A DNA stretch of 14,019 nt from Betaproteobacteria bacterium. Lineage in GTDB: Bacteria > Pseudomonadota > Gammaproteobacteria > Burkholderiales > CAIKXV01. The notes below the pieces were generated by a model. It had not been told where the DNA came from. It saw only the letters and a list, made by a program, of their open reading frames with translations, and did not search any database. The stretch is taken from the NCBI GenBank assembly GCA_947456915.1, contig CANGUQ010000045.1:1-14019 (forward strand). The letters are read 5' to 3'. Both the position numbers and the translations under genes were made by a program. Below, in pieces: positions 1-6,010 of the stretch (position 1 is the first letter of the stretch; every line of letters begins with the position of its first letter).

Positions 1-120
1 CGCGCACGCGCAGGCTGGCAGGGCGAGTCGCGGCGCAGGGCGTGCACCCGCGCGGGAACACGCGCACGCTGCGCACAGGAACGGTAGCATCGGCGCTTCG
101 ATCGCAGCCAGGGAGCGATG
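1..120. other. left edge, non-coding leader of the reductase
   Basis: I see no recognisable gene end, hairpin or clear promoter here. The only supported element is the ribosome site AGGGAG at 110-115. An upstream gene may end just outside the window. Confidence 0.4.
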
Positions 121-1059
121 ATGCGCATCTTCGTGCTCGGAGCCGGGGCAGTCGGCGGCTACTACGGTGGCCGCCTCGCGCAGTCGGGTGCCGACGTGAC
201 GTTTCTCGTCCGCGAGAAGCGACTCGCGCAGCTGCGCGCCAACGGACTGGTGATCGAGAGCCCGGCGTCTGGCGATGCGAGGATCGCGGTCAACGCGCTG
301 AGCCGAGTCGATCCGGGCAGCCACTACGATCTCGTGCTGCTGACCGCCAAGGCCTACGACCTCGATTCCGCGCTCGAGGCGATACGCCCGGCCATCGGTC
401 CGCAGACGGCGATCCTGCCGCTGCTGAACGGCTACGGTCACATCGACCGGCTGGTCGCGGCGTTCGGCGAGTCGCGCGTGCTCGGCGGGCTGGCGAAGAT
501 CCAGGCGACGCTTTCGCCCGAGGGTGTCGTCCGGCATCTGAGCGACTGGCGCTACATCACCTTCGGCGAGCTCGACGGGCGCGATTCGGCGCGCGTGCAG
601 GAACTCAAGCGCCTGTTCGACGCGACCTCGGTACTGGCGACGGTGTCGAAGACGATTCGCACCGACATGTGGATCAAGCTCGTGCACCTGGCGACGGTGG
701 CCGGCATGACCTGCCTGATGCGCGGCACCGTCGGCGAGATCGCCAGCACGCCCGACGGTACCCGGCTGCTCAGCGCGATGTTCGATCGCAATCTGGAGAT
801 CGCGCGCCGCGCCGGACACCCGGCGAAGCCCGAGTTCATCGCCGAGTTCCGCACGCTGTTCGCCAGCAGGGAGGCGAAGTACAGCGCCTCGATGGCGCGC
901 GACATCGAGCGCGGCGGGCCGATCGAGGCCGATCACATCCTCGGCTTCATGCTCGAGCGTTGCCGCGAGCACGGGCTCGACGACACGCTGCACGCGATCG
1001 CGTACACGCACTGCAAGACGTACGAGGCGCGGCGGGCGGCCGGGCGTCTCGCGGGCTGA
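121..1059 (+). CDS. ApbA/PanE-family 2-dehydropantoate 2-reductase-like protein
   Basis: This is a cytoplasmic NAD(P)H-dependent reductase of the ketopantoate reductase fold. The N-terminus MRIFVLGAGAVGG carries the family's Rossmann GxGxxG loop, and the length (312 residues) is normal. N103 in LLNGYGHID, K186 in MWIKL and E269 in PIEADH align by eye with E. coli PanE N98, K176 and E256. The two asparagines that follow the lysine in PanE (KLxxNxxxN) are replaced here, because the local sequence is KLVHLATVAG. The protein is therefore more likely a paralogue acting on another 2-oxoacid than the pantothenate enzyme. ATG codons occur at 118 and 121. I chose 121 because the AGGGAG at 110-115 then has a 5-base spacer. 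The Bug gene follows 169 bp downstream on the same strand. The family call is firm; the substrate is unknown. Confidence 0.9.
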   Translation: MRIFVLGAGAVGGYYGGRLAQSGADVTFLVREKRLAQLRANGLVIESPASGDARIAVNALSRVDPGSHYDLVLLTAKAYDLDSALEAIRPAIGPQTAILPLLNGYGHIDRLVAAFGESRVLGGLAKIQATLSPEGVVRHLSDWRYITFGELDGRDSARVQELKRLFDATSVLATVSKTIRTDMWIKLVHLATVAGMTCLMRGTVGEIASTPDGTRLLSAMFDRNLEIARRAGHPAKPEFIAEFRTLFASREAKYSASMARDIERGGPIEADHILGFMLERCREHGLDDTLHAIAYTHCKTYEARRAAGRLAG

Positions 1060-1189
1060 CCGCAGCGGTGGACGCAGGCCGGGTCACGATTGCCGGCGGC
1101 TGCTGCGGAGCGGGCACGTGCACGCGAGTCGCGGCGGAAGACGACTGTCGCGCGGCCTGCCCTGTCGTCTGCGCATCGCCGGGAGTAGC

Positions 1190-1195
1190 TAGAAT
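1190..1195 (+). promoter_or_regulatory. possible -10 element for the Bug gene
   Basis: TAGAAT lies 33 bases before the ATG at 1229 and matches five of six positions of the sigma-70 -10 consensus. No good -35 hexamer stands 16-18 bases upstream, so this is only a suggestion. It would give a leader of roughly 25-30 bases and would make the Bug gene independent of the reductase in front of it. Confidence 0.25.
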
Positions 1196-1228
1196 CGACC
1201 GGTCCGTCTCTCTTGATGAGTTCGCCCG

Positions 1229-2221
1229 ATGCCTCCCTCCACATCTTCGCTCCTGACTCGCCGCCAGTTGCTCGCCGCCGCAGCGGGCGCCGGCGCGTGC
1301 GCCGCTCTGCCCGCGCGCGCGCAGGGTGATCCCTCGCGCGGGCTGCTCGGCGAGCGTCCGATCTCGCTGCTGTGCCCGTTCAGCGCCGGTGGCAACACCG
1401 ACATCGCGGTGCGTACGCTCGCCGATCTGGTCGGACGCAATCTCAATCGCAAGGTGCTGGTGGAGAACCGTCCCGGCGGCGGCGGGGCGATCGCTGCACA
1501 GGCGGCATCGCAGGCGAGGCCGGACGGTCACACGCTGGCGCAGATCCCCACCGGGGTGTTCCGCAATCCGCACATCAGCAAGTCCGGCTTCAATCCGCCG
1601 GCCGACATGACCTGGGTGATCAACATCGCCGCCTACGTGTTCGGCGTGTCGGTGCGGGCCGATTCGCCGTGGAAGACGTGGAAGGACTTCGTCGGCTACG
1701 CGAAGGCCAATCCGGGCAAGATCAGCTTCGCCAGCCCCGGCATCGGCAGCGACCTGCACGTGACGATGTATCTGATCGCCGAGCGCGAGGGGATCGACTG
1801 GGTGCAGATCCCCTACAAGGGCACGAGCGAGATGCTGACTGCGCTGCGCCAGGGCGAGGTCCAGGCCTACGCCGGCACACCGCCCTGGGAGCAGATCGCA
1901 GCGGGGCACTTCCGGCCGCTGATCACCTGGGGCGAGAAGCCGACCACCAAGGTGCCGGGTGTGCCGACGCTGCGCGAATTCTACGGATTCGTGTCCAATG
2001 CGCCGTGGGGCATCGCCGGACCGCGCGGCATGGAGCCCAGGGTCACCGCGCTGCTGCACGACGCGTTTCGCGCAGCGATGGACGACGCGAAATTCAGCGA
2101 CACGCTGGACCGTCTGGGCATGGAGCGCAACTACATGTCGACCGCCGACTACACGAAGTACGCCGCGAAGCAGTTCGAAGTCTCGCGGGTCATCGTCGAG
2201 AAGCTGGGGCTCAAGCCGTGA
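1229..2221 (+). CDS. Bug/TctC-family tripartite tricarboxylate transporter substrate-binding protein (Tat-type signal)
   Basis: This is a periplasmic solute-binding protein of the Bug (TctC) family, which captures carboxylates or related small molecules. Its 330 residues are typical. The N-terminus has TRRQLL, then an alanine-rich hydrophobic stretch and ALPARAQ as a probable cleavage site, so it looks Tat-exported. Family hallmarks are visible: PFSAGGNTD (ligand loop 1), VENRPGGGG, ARPDGHTL, SPGIGSDLH (ligand loop 2), and IPYKGTSE. No TctA/TctB membrane subunits are near. This is common in Burkholderiales, where Bug genes are expanded and scattered. The ribosome-binding site in front of the ATG is weak. 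The FAD oxidoreductase begins 94 bp downstream on the same strand and may be co-transcribed. The ligand cannot be read from the sequence. Confidence 0.92.
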   Translation: MPPSTSSLLTRRQLLAAAAGAGACAALPARAQGDPSRGLLGERPISLLCPFSAGGNTDIAVRTLADLVGRNLNRKVLVENRPGGGGAIAAQAASQARPDGHTLAQIPTGVFRNPHISKSGFNPPADMTWVINIAAYVFGVSVRADSPWKTWKDFVGYAKANPGKISFASPGIGSDLHVTMYLIAEREGIDWVQIPYKGTSEMLTALRQGEVQAYAGTPPWEQIAAGHFRPLITWGEKPTTKVPGVPTLREFYGFVSNAPWGIAGPRGMEPRVTALLHDAFRAAMDDAKFSDTLDRLGMERNYMSTADYTKYAAKQFEVSRVIVEKLGLKP

Positions 2222-2315
2222 CGGCGGGCGGTGTCGAACGCACGGGCGCGGCACCGCCTGCGGCGCGCGGCGGCAGTCCGGTCGGCCGCGGACGGCCAGC
2301 GCGCGGGAGCCGGCC

Positions 2316-3668
2316 GTGAAGCCGTACGATCCGATGTTCGCCAGCAGCCCCGGGACCGGTCTGGCCTTTCCCGCGTCGTACTGGGCAGCTACCGCCGGTC
2401 CGGTGCCCGCCGACGACGGCCCCGCACCGCCTGCGGTGGAGACCGACGTGGCGGTGATCGGCGGCGGCTACACCGGCCTGTCGACCGCCTACCACCTCGC
2501 GCGCCGCTACGGGCGCGAGGTCACGGTACTCGAGGCGAACCGTCCCGGCTGGGGCTGCAGCGGACGCAACGGCGGCTTCGCGCGGATGGCGTTCGGGCGT
2601 CTGTCGTTCAGCGACATGATCGCGCGCTTCGGCCGCGACGAGGCCAGACGGCTGTTCGGCCGCACGATGGCCTCGCTCGACACCGTGCGCGAACTGATCC
2701 GCGAAGGCGCGATCGATTGCGATGCCACGGACGCCGGGCACCTGAAGGTCGCGCCCAAGGCCAGTCGCGCCAGCGCGCTGCAGGAAGAAGCGAAGCTGAT
2801 GCAGCGCGAACTCGAGTATCCGGCCGAGTACATCGACGCCGCGACGCTGCAGCGCGATCATCTCGGCGGCACGCAGTCGCACGGTGCGCTGCGCATTCCG
2901 GATGCGCTGGCGGTGCATCCGCTGAAGCTCTCGCTCGGGGTGCTGCGCATGGCGCGCGCGGCCGGCGCCACCGTGCACGCGTCGAGCCCGGTCACCGGCT
3001 GGCGCAAGGAGGGCGCGACGCACGTGCTGACTACCCCGCAGGGCAGCGTGCGCGCGCGCGAAGTGGTGATCGGCACCAACGGCTACACGCCGCCGGGGCT
3101 GTACCCGGAACTGAACGCGACGCTGTTTCCGATCCTCTCGCACATCATCGTCACCCGTCCGATGACCGATGCCGAGATCGCCGGCTCGAACTTCGTGACC
3201 GGGCACGTGCTCACGGATGCGCGCAAGCTCATGTACTACTGGCGGCGTCTGCCCGACCGGCGCATCCTGTTCGGCGGGCGCGGGCTGATCGCCGACACGC
3301 CCTGGCGCAACGCCAATCATCGGGACAATCTGCTGCGCGAACTGATCGCCAAGTACCCTGCGCTCGCTGGAATCAGCATCGACTACGACTGGCACGGCTG
3401 GGTGTGCTTCACCCGCGATTTCCTGCCGCGCATCCGCCGCGCAGCCGACGATCCGAGCGTGCACTACGGCGTCGGCTATCAGGGCAGCGGCGTGTCGCTG
3501 TCGCTGTACGCGGGGCGTTTGCTCGCCGCGCAGATCGCCGGCGACGGCGACCAGCCGCCGATCGAGGCGGCGGGGCGGCCAGTCGAACGCTTTCCGGCTC
3601 ACCGGTTGCTGCGCATCCCGCAGCGGGTGATGTTTCACTGGTACAGGTTTCTCGACAGCCGCGGCTGA
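2316..3668 (+). CDS. FAD-dependent oxidoreductase, DAO family (PuuB/GlpD-like amine or amino-acid oxidase)
   Basis: This is a flavoprotein of the glycine/D-amino-acid oxidase (DAO) family, 450 residues, closest by motif to gamma-glutamylputrescine oxidase types. It would oxidise a C-N bond of an amine or amino acid using bound FAD. The dinucleotide-binding loop VIGGGYTGLS sits at about residues 48-57, with VLEANRPG ending the second strand and CSGRNGG following, as is usual in PuuB-like proteins. The C-terminal part has the flavin-contacting GVGYQGSGVSLS. I chose the GTG at 2316 because GGGAG at 2305-2309 precedes it by 6 bases. An ATG at 2334 is the alternative. The long N-terminal lead before the FAD loop (about 45 residues) is normal for this subgroup. 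It may be co-transcribed with the Bug gene. The substrate is not determined. Confidence 0.9.
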   Translation: MKPYDPMFASSPGTGLAFPASYWAATAGPVPADDGPAPPAVETDVAVIGGGYTGLSTAYHLARRYGREVTVLEANRPGWGCSGRNGGFARMAFGRLSFSDMIARFGRDEARRLFGRTMASLDTVRELIREGAIDCDATDAGHLKVAPKASRASALQEEAKLMQRELEYPAEYIDAATLQRDHLGGTQSHGALRIPDALAVHPLKLSLGVLRMARAAGATVHASSPVTGWRKEGATHVLTTPQGSVRAREVVIGTNGYTPPGLYPELNATLFPILSHIIVTRPMTDAEIAGSNFVTGHVLTDARKLMYYWRRLPDRRILFGGRGLIADTPWRNANHRDNLLRELIAKYPALAGISIDYDWHGWVCFTRDFLPRIRRAADDPSVHYGVGYQGSGVSLSLYAGRLLAAQIAGDGDQPPIEAAGRPVERFPAHRLLRIPQRVMFHWYRFLDSRG

Positions 3669-3722
3669 GCAGCCCCGTTCGCGCTGACCGGCAAGAAACC
3701 GGAAGGAGCCGAGCGAAGGCAC

Positions 3723-3751
3723 CCGGAAAAGGGGCCAGGCCCCTTTTCCGG
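3723..3751. repeat. palindrome unit 1, 14-bp perfect arms around a single A
   Basis: This is the longest perfect unit. ccggaaaaggggcc and its exact complement flank one central A. It lies 54 bases past the oxidoreductase stop. The T run (T4) is followed by CC, so as a plus-strand terminator it is weaker than unit 2. The agaaaccgga at 3694-3703 could also pair with 3747-3756, which allows an alternative, larger hairpin. Confidence 0.85.
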
Positions 3752-3785
3752 TTTCTCTGCAGAAGGTGCAAAAGGGGCCCAATGC

Positions 3786-3807
3786 AAAAGGGGCCTGGCC
3801 CCTTTTT
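3786..3807 (+). terminator. palindrome unit 2, probable rho-independent terminator of the oxidoreductase transcript
   Basis: The stem ggggcc/ggcccc with one central T is followed by T5 on the plus strand and preceded by A4. This is the layout of an intrinsic terminator. It is the first unit after the FAD oxidoreductase that ends in a clean T run. The call rests on structure alone. Confidence 0.6.
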
Positions 3808-3927
3808 CACTACGCGCTGCGCGCGGGCTGCTCCCGGGAATGACGGCCTTGCTCCGGCACGAAAGCACGGGGTGGGAAACAGGATCGGAAGAGGCGCCTC
3901 GAACAAAGGGGCCCGGGAAAAGGCGGG

Positions 3928-3948
3928 AAAAGGGGCCTGGCCCCTTTT
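3928..3948. repeat. palindrome unit 3
   Basis: This has the same core with a central T, A4 on the left and T4 on the right. It is preceded by gggaaaaggc, which looks like the start of a further decayed unit. Confidence 0.85.
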
Positions 3949-3959
3949 CGGGGGGCAGA

Positions 3960-3982
3960 AAAAAGGGGCCTGGCCCCTTTTT
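3960..3982 (-). terminator. palindrome unit 4, probable terminator of the amidohydrolase gene
   Basis: On the minus strand the amidohydrolase stop codon is followed after 7 bases by an A5 tract. Then come the stem ggggcc/ggcccc with one central base and a run of six T. This is a textbook intrinsic terminator, and the T5 on the other strand makes it potentially two-way. The element also belongs to the repeat family in this gap. Confidence 0.7.
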
Positions 3983-3989
3983 CGGTTTC

Positions 3990-4820
3990 TCAGATCGGCC
4001 AGCCGAGCCACTCGCATACGCCGCGGCCCATGATCCATTCCTGGTCGCTGCGGCTCAGCCAGGGGATCTCGTCGGTGTACATCGTCACATGCTGCCGGTA
4101 CGGGATCGGCGAGCGTGACAGGTCGGTGCCCCAGAACAGGCGCTGCGGTCCGAACGCGTCGTAGGCGCGGCGGATGTACTCGTGCAGCGAGCGGTACGGG
4201 TAGACGTCGGTCGTGTAGCACGGCAGCGCACTGATCTTCGCTGCGACGTTCGGGCGTTTCGCGATCGACAACAGCTTGTCGAACTCGGCGAAGGCGACCG
4301 CGTCCCTCTGCCTGCTGTTGAGCGCGAGGTGGTCCATCACCAGCTTCAACCCCGGATGACGCTCGGCGACCCGGTCGATCGCAGGCACCAGCCGGTGCGG
4401 TACCAGCACGTAGATCGGCACGCCCGCGGCCTCGGCTTCGCCCCACACCCAGTCCATGTGGCCCTCGGTGAGCAGTGGCTCCAGCACCTCTGTGTGGAAG
4501 GTGAAACGCAGGCCGAGCATGCCGGGCTGCGTGCGCCAGCCGGCGAGCGTGCCACGCGAGGCCGGGTCGCTCGGGTCGATGCGCCCCATCGTCGCGAACC
4601 GTGTCGGATGCGCGAGGTGGGCGGCGATCGCCAGATCGTTGCGATCGCCTTCCCACGACGGGGGCACGATCACCACCCGGTCGACGCCGGCTTCGTCCAT
4701 CTCGCGCAGCAGGTCGGTGTGGTCGAGCGGGACCGGACGCTGCGGCTCGGCGCGTTTCGGCCACGGGCGCTGCGGCGTGTTCTCGCCCCAGATGTGGACC
4801 TGCGAATCAACGATCAGCAT
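3990..4820 (-). CDS. amidohydrolase-2 family metal-dependent hydrolase (COG3618-like TIM barrel)
   Basis: This is a cytoplasmic TIM-barrel hydrolase of the amidohydrolase-2 family, 276 residues, whose relatives open lactones or decarboxylate small acids. The N-terminal metal motif reads DSQVHIW (residues 5-11), so the first histidine of the usual HxH is a glutamine. Other landmarks are GLRFTFH, VMDHLAL, a KISAL strand and RLFWGTD with the probable catalytic aspartate D233. An open frame continues upstream to 4925, but I chose the ATG at 4820 because a perfect AGGAGG precedes it and family homology begins there. It lies 136 bp downstream of the hydroxyacid dehydrogenase gene on the same strand and may share its transcript. 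A strong hairpin terminator follows the stop. The substrate is unknown. Confidence 0.9.
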   Translation of the reverse strand: MLIVDSQVHIWGENTPQRPWPKRAEPQRPVPLDHTDLLREMDEAGVDRVVIVPPSWEGDRNDLAIAAHLAHPTRFATMGRIDPSDPASRGTLAGWRTQPGMLGLRFTFHTEVLEPLLTEGHMDWVWGEAEAAGVPIYVLVPHRLVPAIDRVAERHPGLKLVMDHLALNSRQRDAVAFAEFDKLLSIAKRPNVAAKISALPCYTTDVYPYRSLHEYIRRAYDAFGPQRLFWGTDLSRSPIPYRQHVTMYTDEIPWLSRSDQEWIMGRGVCEWLGWPI

Positions 4821-4829
4821 CGGCTGACA

Positions 4830-4835
4830 CCTCCT
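4830..4835 (-). promoter_or_regulatory. ribosome-binding site of the amidohydrolase
   Basis: A perfect AGGAGG on the minus strand stands 9 bases before the ATG at 4820. It fixes the start and excludes the 35-codon upstream extension of the open frame. Confidence 0.8.
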
Positions 4836-4956
4836 GAAAAGTGCACTGCATCCGGCCTCTGTGACCGCCGGTCGATCGTGGGGCTGGATGGCGCGTGCAC
4901 CGTCGCCGCGCACGCGACTCGGCACTGCCGCCCCCGGGCGAGCCCGTGCGCCGTGC

Positions 4957-5838
4957 TCACGCCTTGTTCATCCAGCGTACCGGCAGCTTGACCGCGTCGG
5001 CGCCACCCATGCCTTCCTTCGCCGCCTCGTCGAACACCTCGAGCGCGCGCGCGGTCACCGGCAGCGTCGCGCCGAGCGAAGCGGCTTCCTCGATCATCGT
5101 GCGCAGATCCTTGCGGATCAGGTCGACGTCGAAGGTGATCGCACCGGTGTCGCCGCCGACCATCGCCTTGGCGATCGTGCTGCCGCGCACCTTCAGCACG
5201 TTCGGCCCGCCCGAGGTGTCGGCGAGGATGTCCATCACCCGCGCCGGATCGAGCCCCAGCGGCTTGATCAGCGCCAGTGCCTCGCCCAGCGCCTGCCAGT
5301 ACACGAGCAGCGGCAGGTTGATCGCGAGCTTCATGCTCGCGCCGGTTCCCGCCGGACCGATGTGCTCGACGCGCCGGCACAGCAGGTCGAGAACGGGCTT
5401 CGCGCGTGCGAAATCCTCCGGCGTGCCGCCGGCGAAGCCCAGCAGCTTGCCGTCGCGCGCCGGGCCGGTGGTGCCGCCGACCGGACAGTCGACCACTGCC
5501 GCGCCGAGCTTCTTGAGCCGCTCGGCGAGCGAGCGCTGCGCCTCGGGGCGCAGCGTGCTCATCTCGATCACCAGCTTGCCGGCGAGATCACCGCTGGCCA
5601 CGCCATCCGCGCCGAAGTAAGCCGCTTCCACCGCGCGCGCGTCGGCGACGATGCTGAGGATCACCTCGCACGCCTGCGCCAGCGCGCGCGGCGTGGCGGC
5701 AACCTTCGCCCCGGCGCCGACGAGCGCCTGCGCCTTGTCCGGCGAGCGATTCCAGACGGTGACGGTGTGACCCAGTCCGAGCAGGCGGGTGGCCATTGCC
5801 GCACCCATGCGTCCGATGCCGATGATGCCGATGTTCAA
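4957..5838 (-). CDS. 3-hydroxyisobutyrate dehydrogenase-like beta-hydroxyacid dehydrogenase (TTG start)
   Basis: This is an NAD(P)-dependent beta-hydroxyacid dehydrogenase of the HIBADH/GarR/6-phosphogluconate dehydrogenase superfamily, 293 residues. NIGIIGIGRMGAAMA at the N-terminus is the Rossmann loop. VWNRSPDKA after the second strand (R31) suggests NADP. DCPVGGTTGP (117-126) is the substrate-loop signature. K170 and N174 in MKLAIN are the conserved catalytic lysine and its partner asparagine. An open frame reaches an ATG at 5889, but I chose the TTG at 5838: GGAGG stands 6 bases before it and the Rossmann strand starts immediately. The amidohydrolase follows on the same strand, and the CocE/NonD hydrolase diverges from the same upstream region. 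Likely substrates are 3-hydroxyacids or tartronate semialdehyde; which one cannot be told. Confidence 0.9.
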   Translation of the reverse strand: MNIGIIGIGRMGAAMATRLLGLGHTVTVWNRSPDKAQALVGAGAKVAATPRALAQACEVILSIVADARAVEAAYFGADGVASGDLAGKLVIEMSTLRPEAQRSLAERLKKLGAAVVDCPVGGTTGPARDGKLLGFAGGTPEDFARAKPVLDLLCRRVEHIGPAGTGASMKLAINLPLLVYWQALGEALALIKPLGLDPARVMDILADTSGGPNVLKVRGSTIAKAMVGGDTGAITFDVDLIRKDLRTMIEEAASLGATLPVTARALEVFDEAAKEGMGGADAVKLPVRWMNKA

Positions 5839-5844
5839 GTGAAG

Positions 5845-5849
5845 CCTCC
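5845..5849 (-). promoter_or_regulatory. ribosome-binding site supporting the TTG start
   Basis: GGAGG on the minus strand is 6 bases from the TTG at 5838. The competing ATG at 5889 has no comparable site. Confidence 0.7.
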
Positions 5850-5900
5850 GGGAAGTGTGCAGCGCCGCCTGTGGCGGCCGGTGAGTCATGCCGCGGGCAG

Positions 5901-5947
5901 CGGCTTGACACTGTGTGCGAGGGCCGTCAATTTAGCCGGAAACCGGC
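5901..5947. promoter_or_regulatory. divergent intergenic region with inverted repeats (candidate operator/promoter)
   Basis: Between the dehydrogenase and the CocE/NonD hydrolase are TTGAC (5905-5909) and GTCAA (5926-5930) in inverted orientation, 16 bases apart. They are flanked by CGGC at 5901 and GCCG at 5935. A second small palindrome, gccgg-aaa-ccggc, lies at 5935-5947. TTGACA at 5905-5910 is a perfect -35 hexamer on the plus strand, but no good -10 follows at normal distance. The symmetry may mark a regulator-binding site shared by both genes. No regulator gene is adjacent. Confidence 0.35.
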
Positions 5948-6000
5948 AACCGGGTGCGATCGAGCGGTCGGTCCGCCCCCGCCACACCGGCACACCGCGC

Positions 6001-6006
6001 AGGAGG
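6001..6006 (+). promoter_or_regulatory. ribosome-binding site of the CocE/NonD hydrolase
   Basis: AGGAGG ends 4 bases before the ATG at 6011. It favours that start over the GTG-type or upstream openings of the same frame, which reaches back to 5954. Confidence 0.75.
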
Positions 6007-6010
6007 CAGG

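Larger units (their letters stand above)
3694..3989. repeat. cluster of four ggggccWggcccc palindromes with partial units
   Basis: Between two converging genes lies a cluster of near-identical palindromes. Each has the core ggggcc-W-ggcccc flanked by A4-6 on the left and T4-6 on the right. Complete units are at 3723-3751, 3786-3806, 3928-3948 and 3960-3982. The first has A at its centre and the other three have T, so the first is in the opposite orientation. Partial left halves are at 3767-3780 and 3904-3914, and a gggaaaagg motif is repeated 10 bases apart at 3915-3923 and 3925-3933. The flank cggtttct follows both the first and last unit, and its inverse agaaaccgg appears at 3694-3702. The cluster looks like a REP-type intergenic repeat. 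All frames of the unit are open (KGPGPF, KGAWPLF, KRGQAPF), so false small ORFs arise here. Confidence 0.9.

Noticed and set aside
42..1256. 404-codon plus-strand open frame across the reductase gene
   Set aside because: It is a shadow frame of the PanE-like gene, very rich in Arg and Ala, without any recognisable motif.
3694..3989. CRISPR array
   Set aside because: Units are palindromes with irregular spacing and no unique spacers of constant length, and no cas gene is present.
3840..4118. Small plus-strand ORF encoding repeated KGPGPF
   Set aside because: The repeated peptide is simply the translation of the palindromic DNA repeat, which is open in all frames.
3409..4764. 451-codon minus-strand ORF containing KRGQAPF repeats
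   Set aside because: It fuses shadow frames of the oxidoreductase, the repeat cluster and the amidohydrolase. The real amidohydrolase is in another frame.
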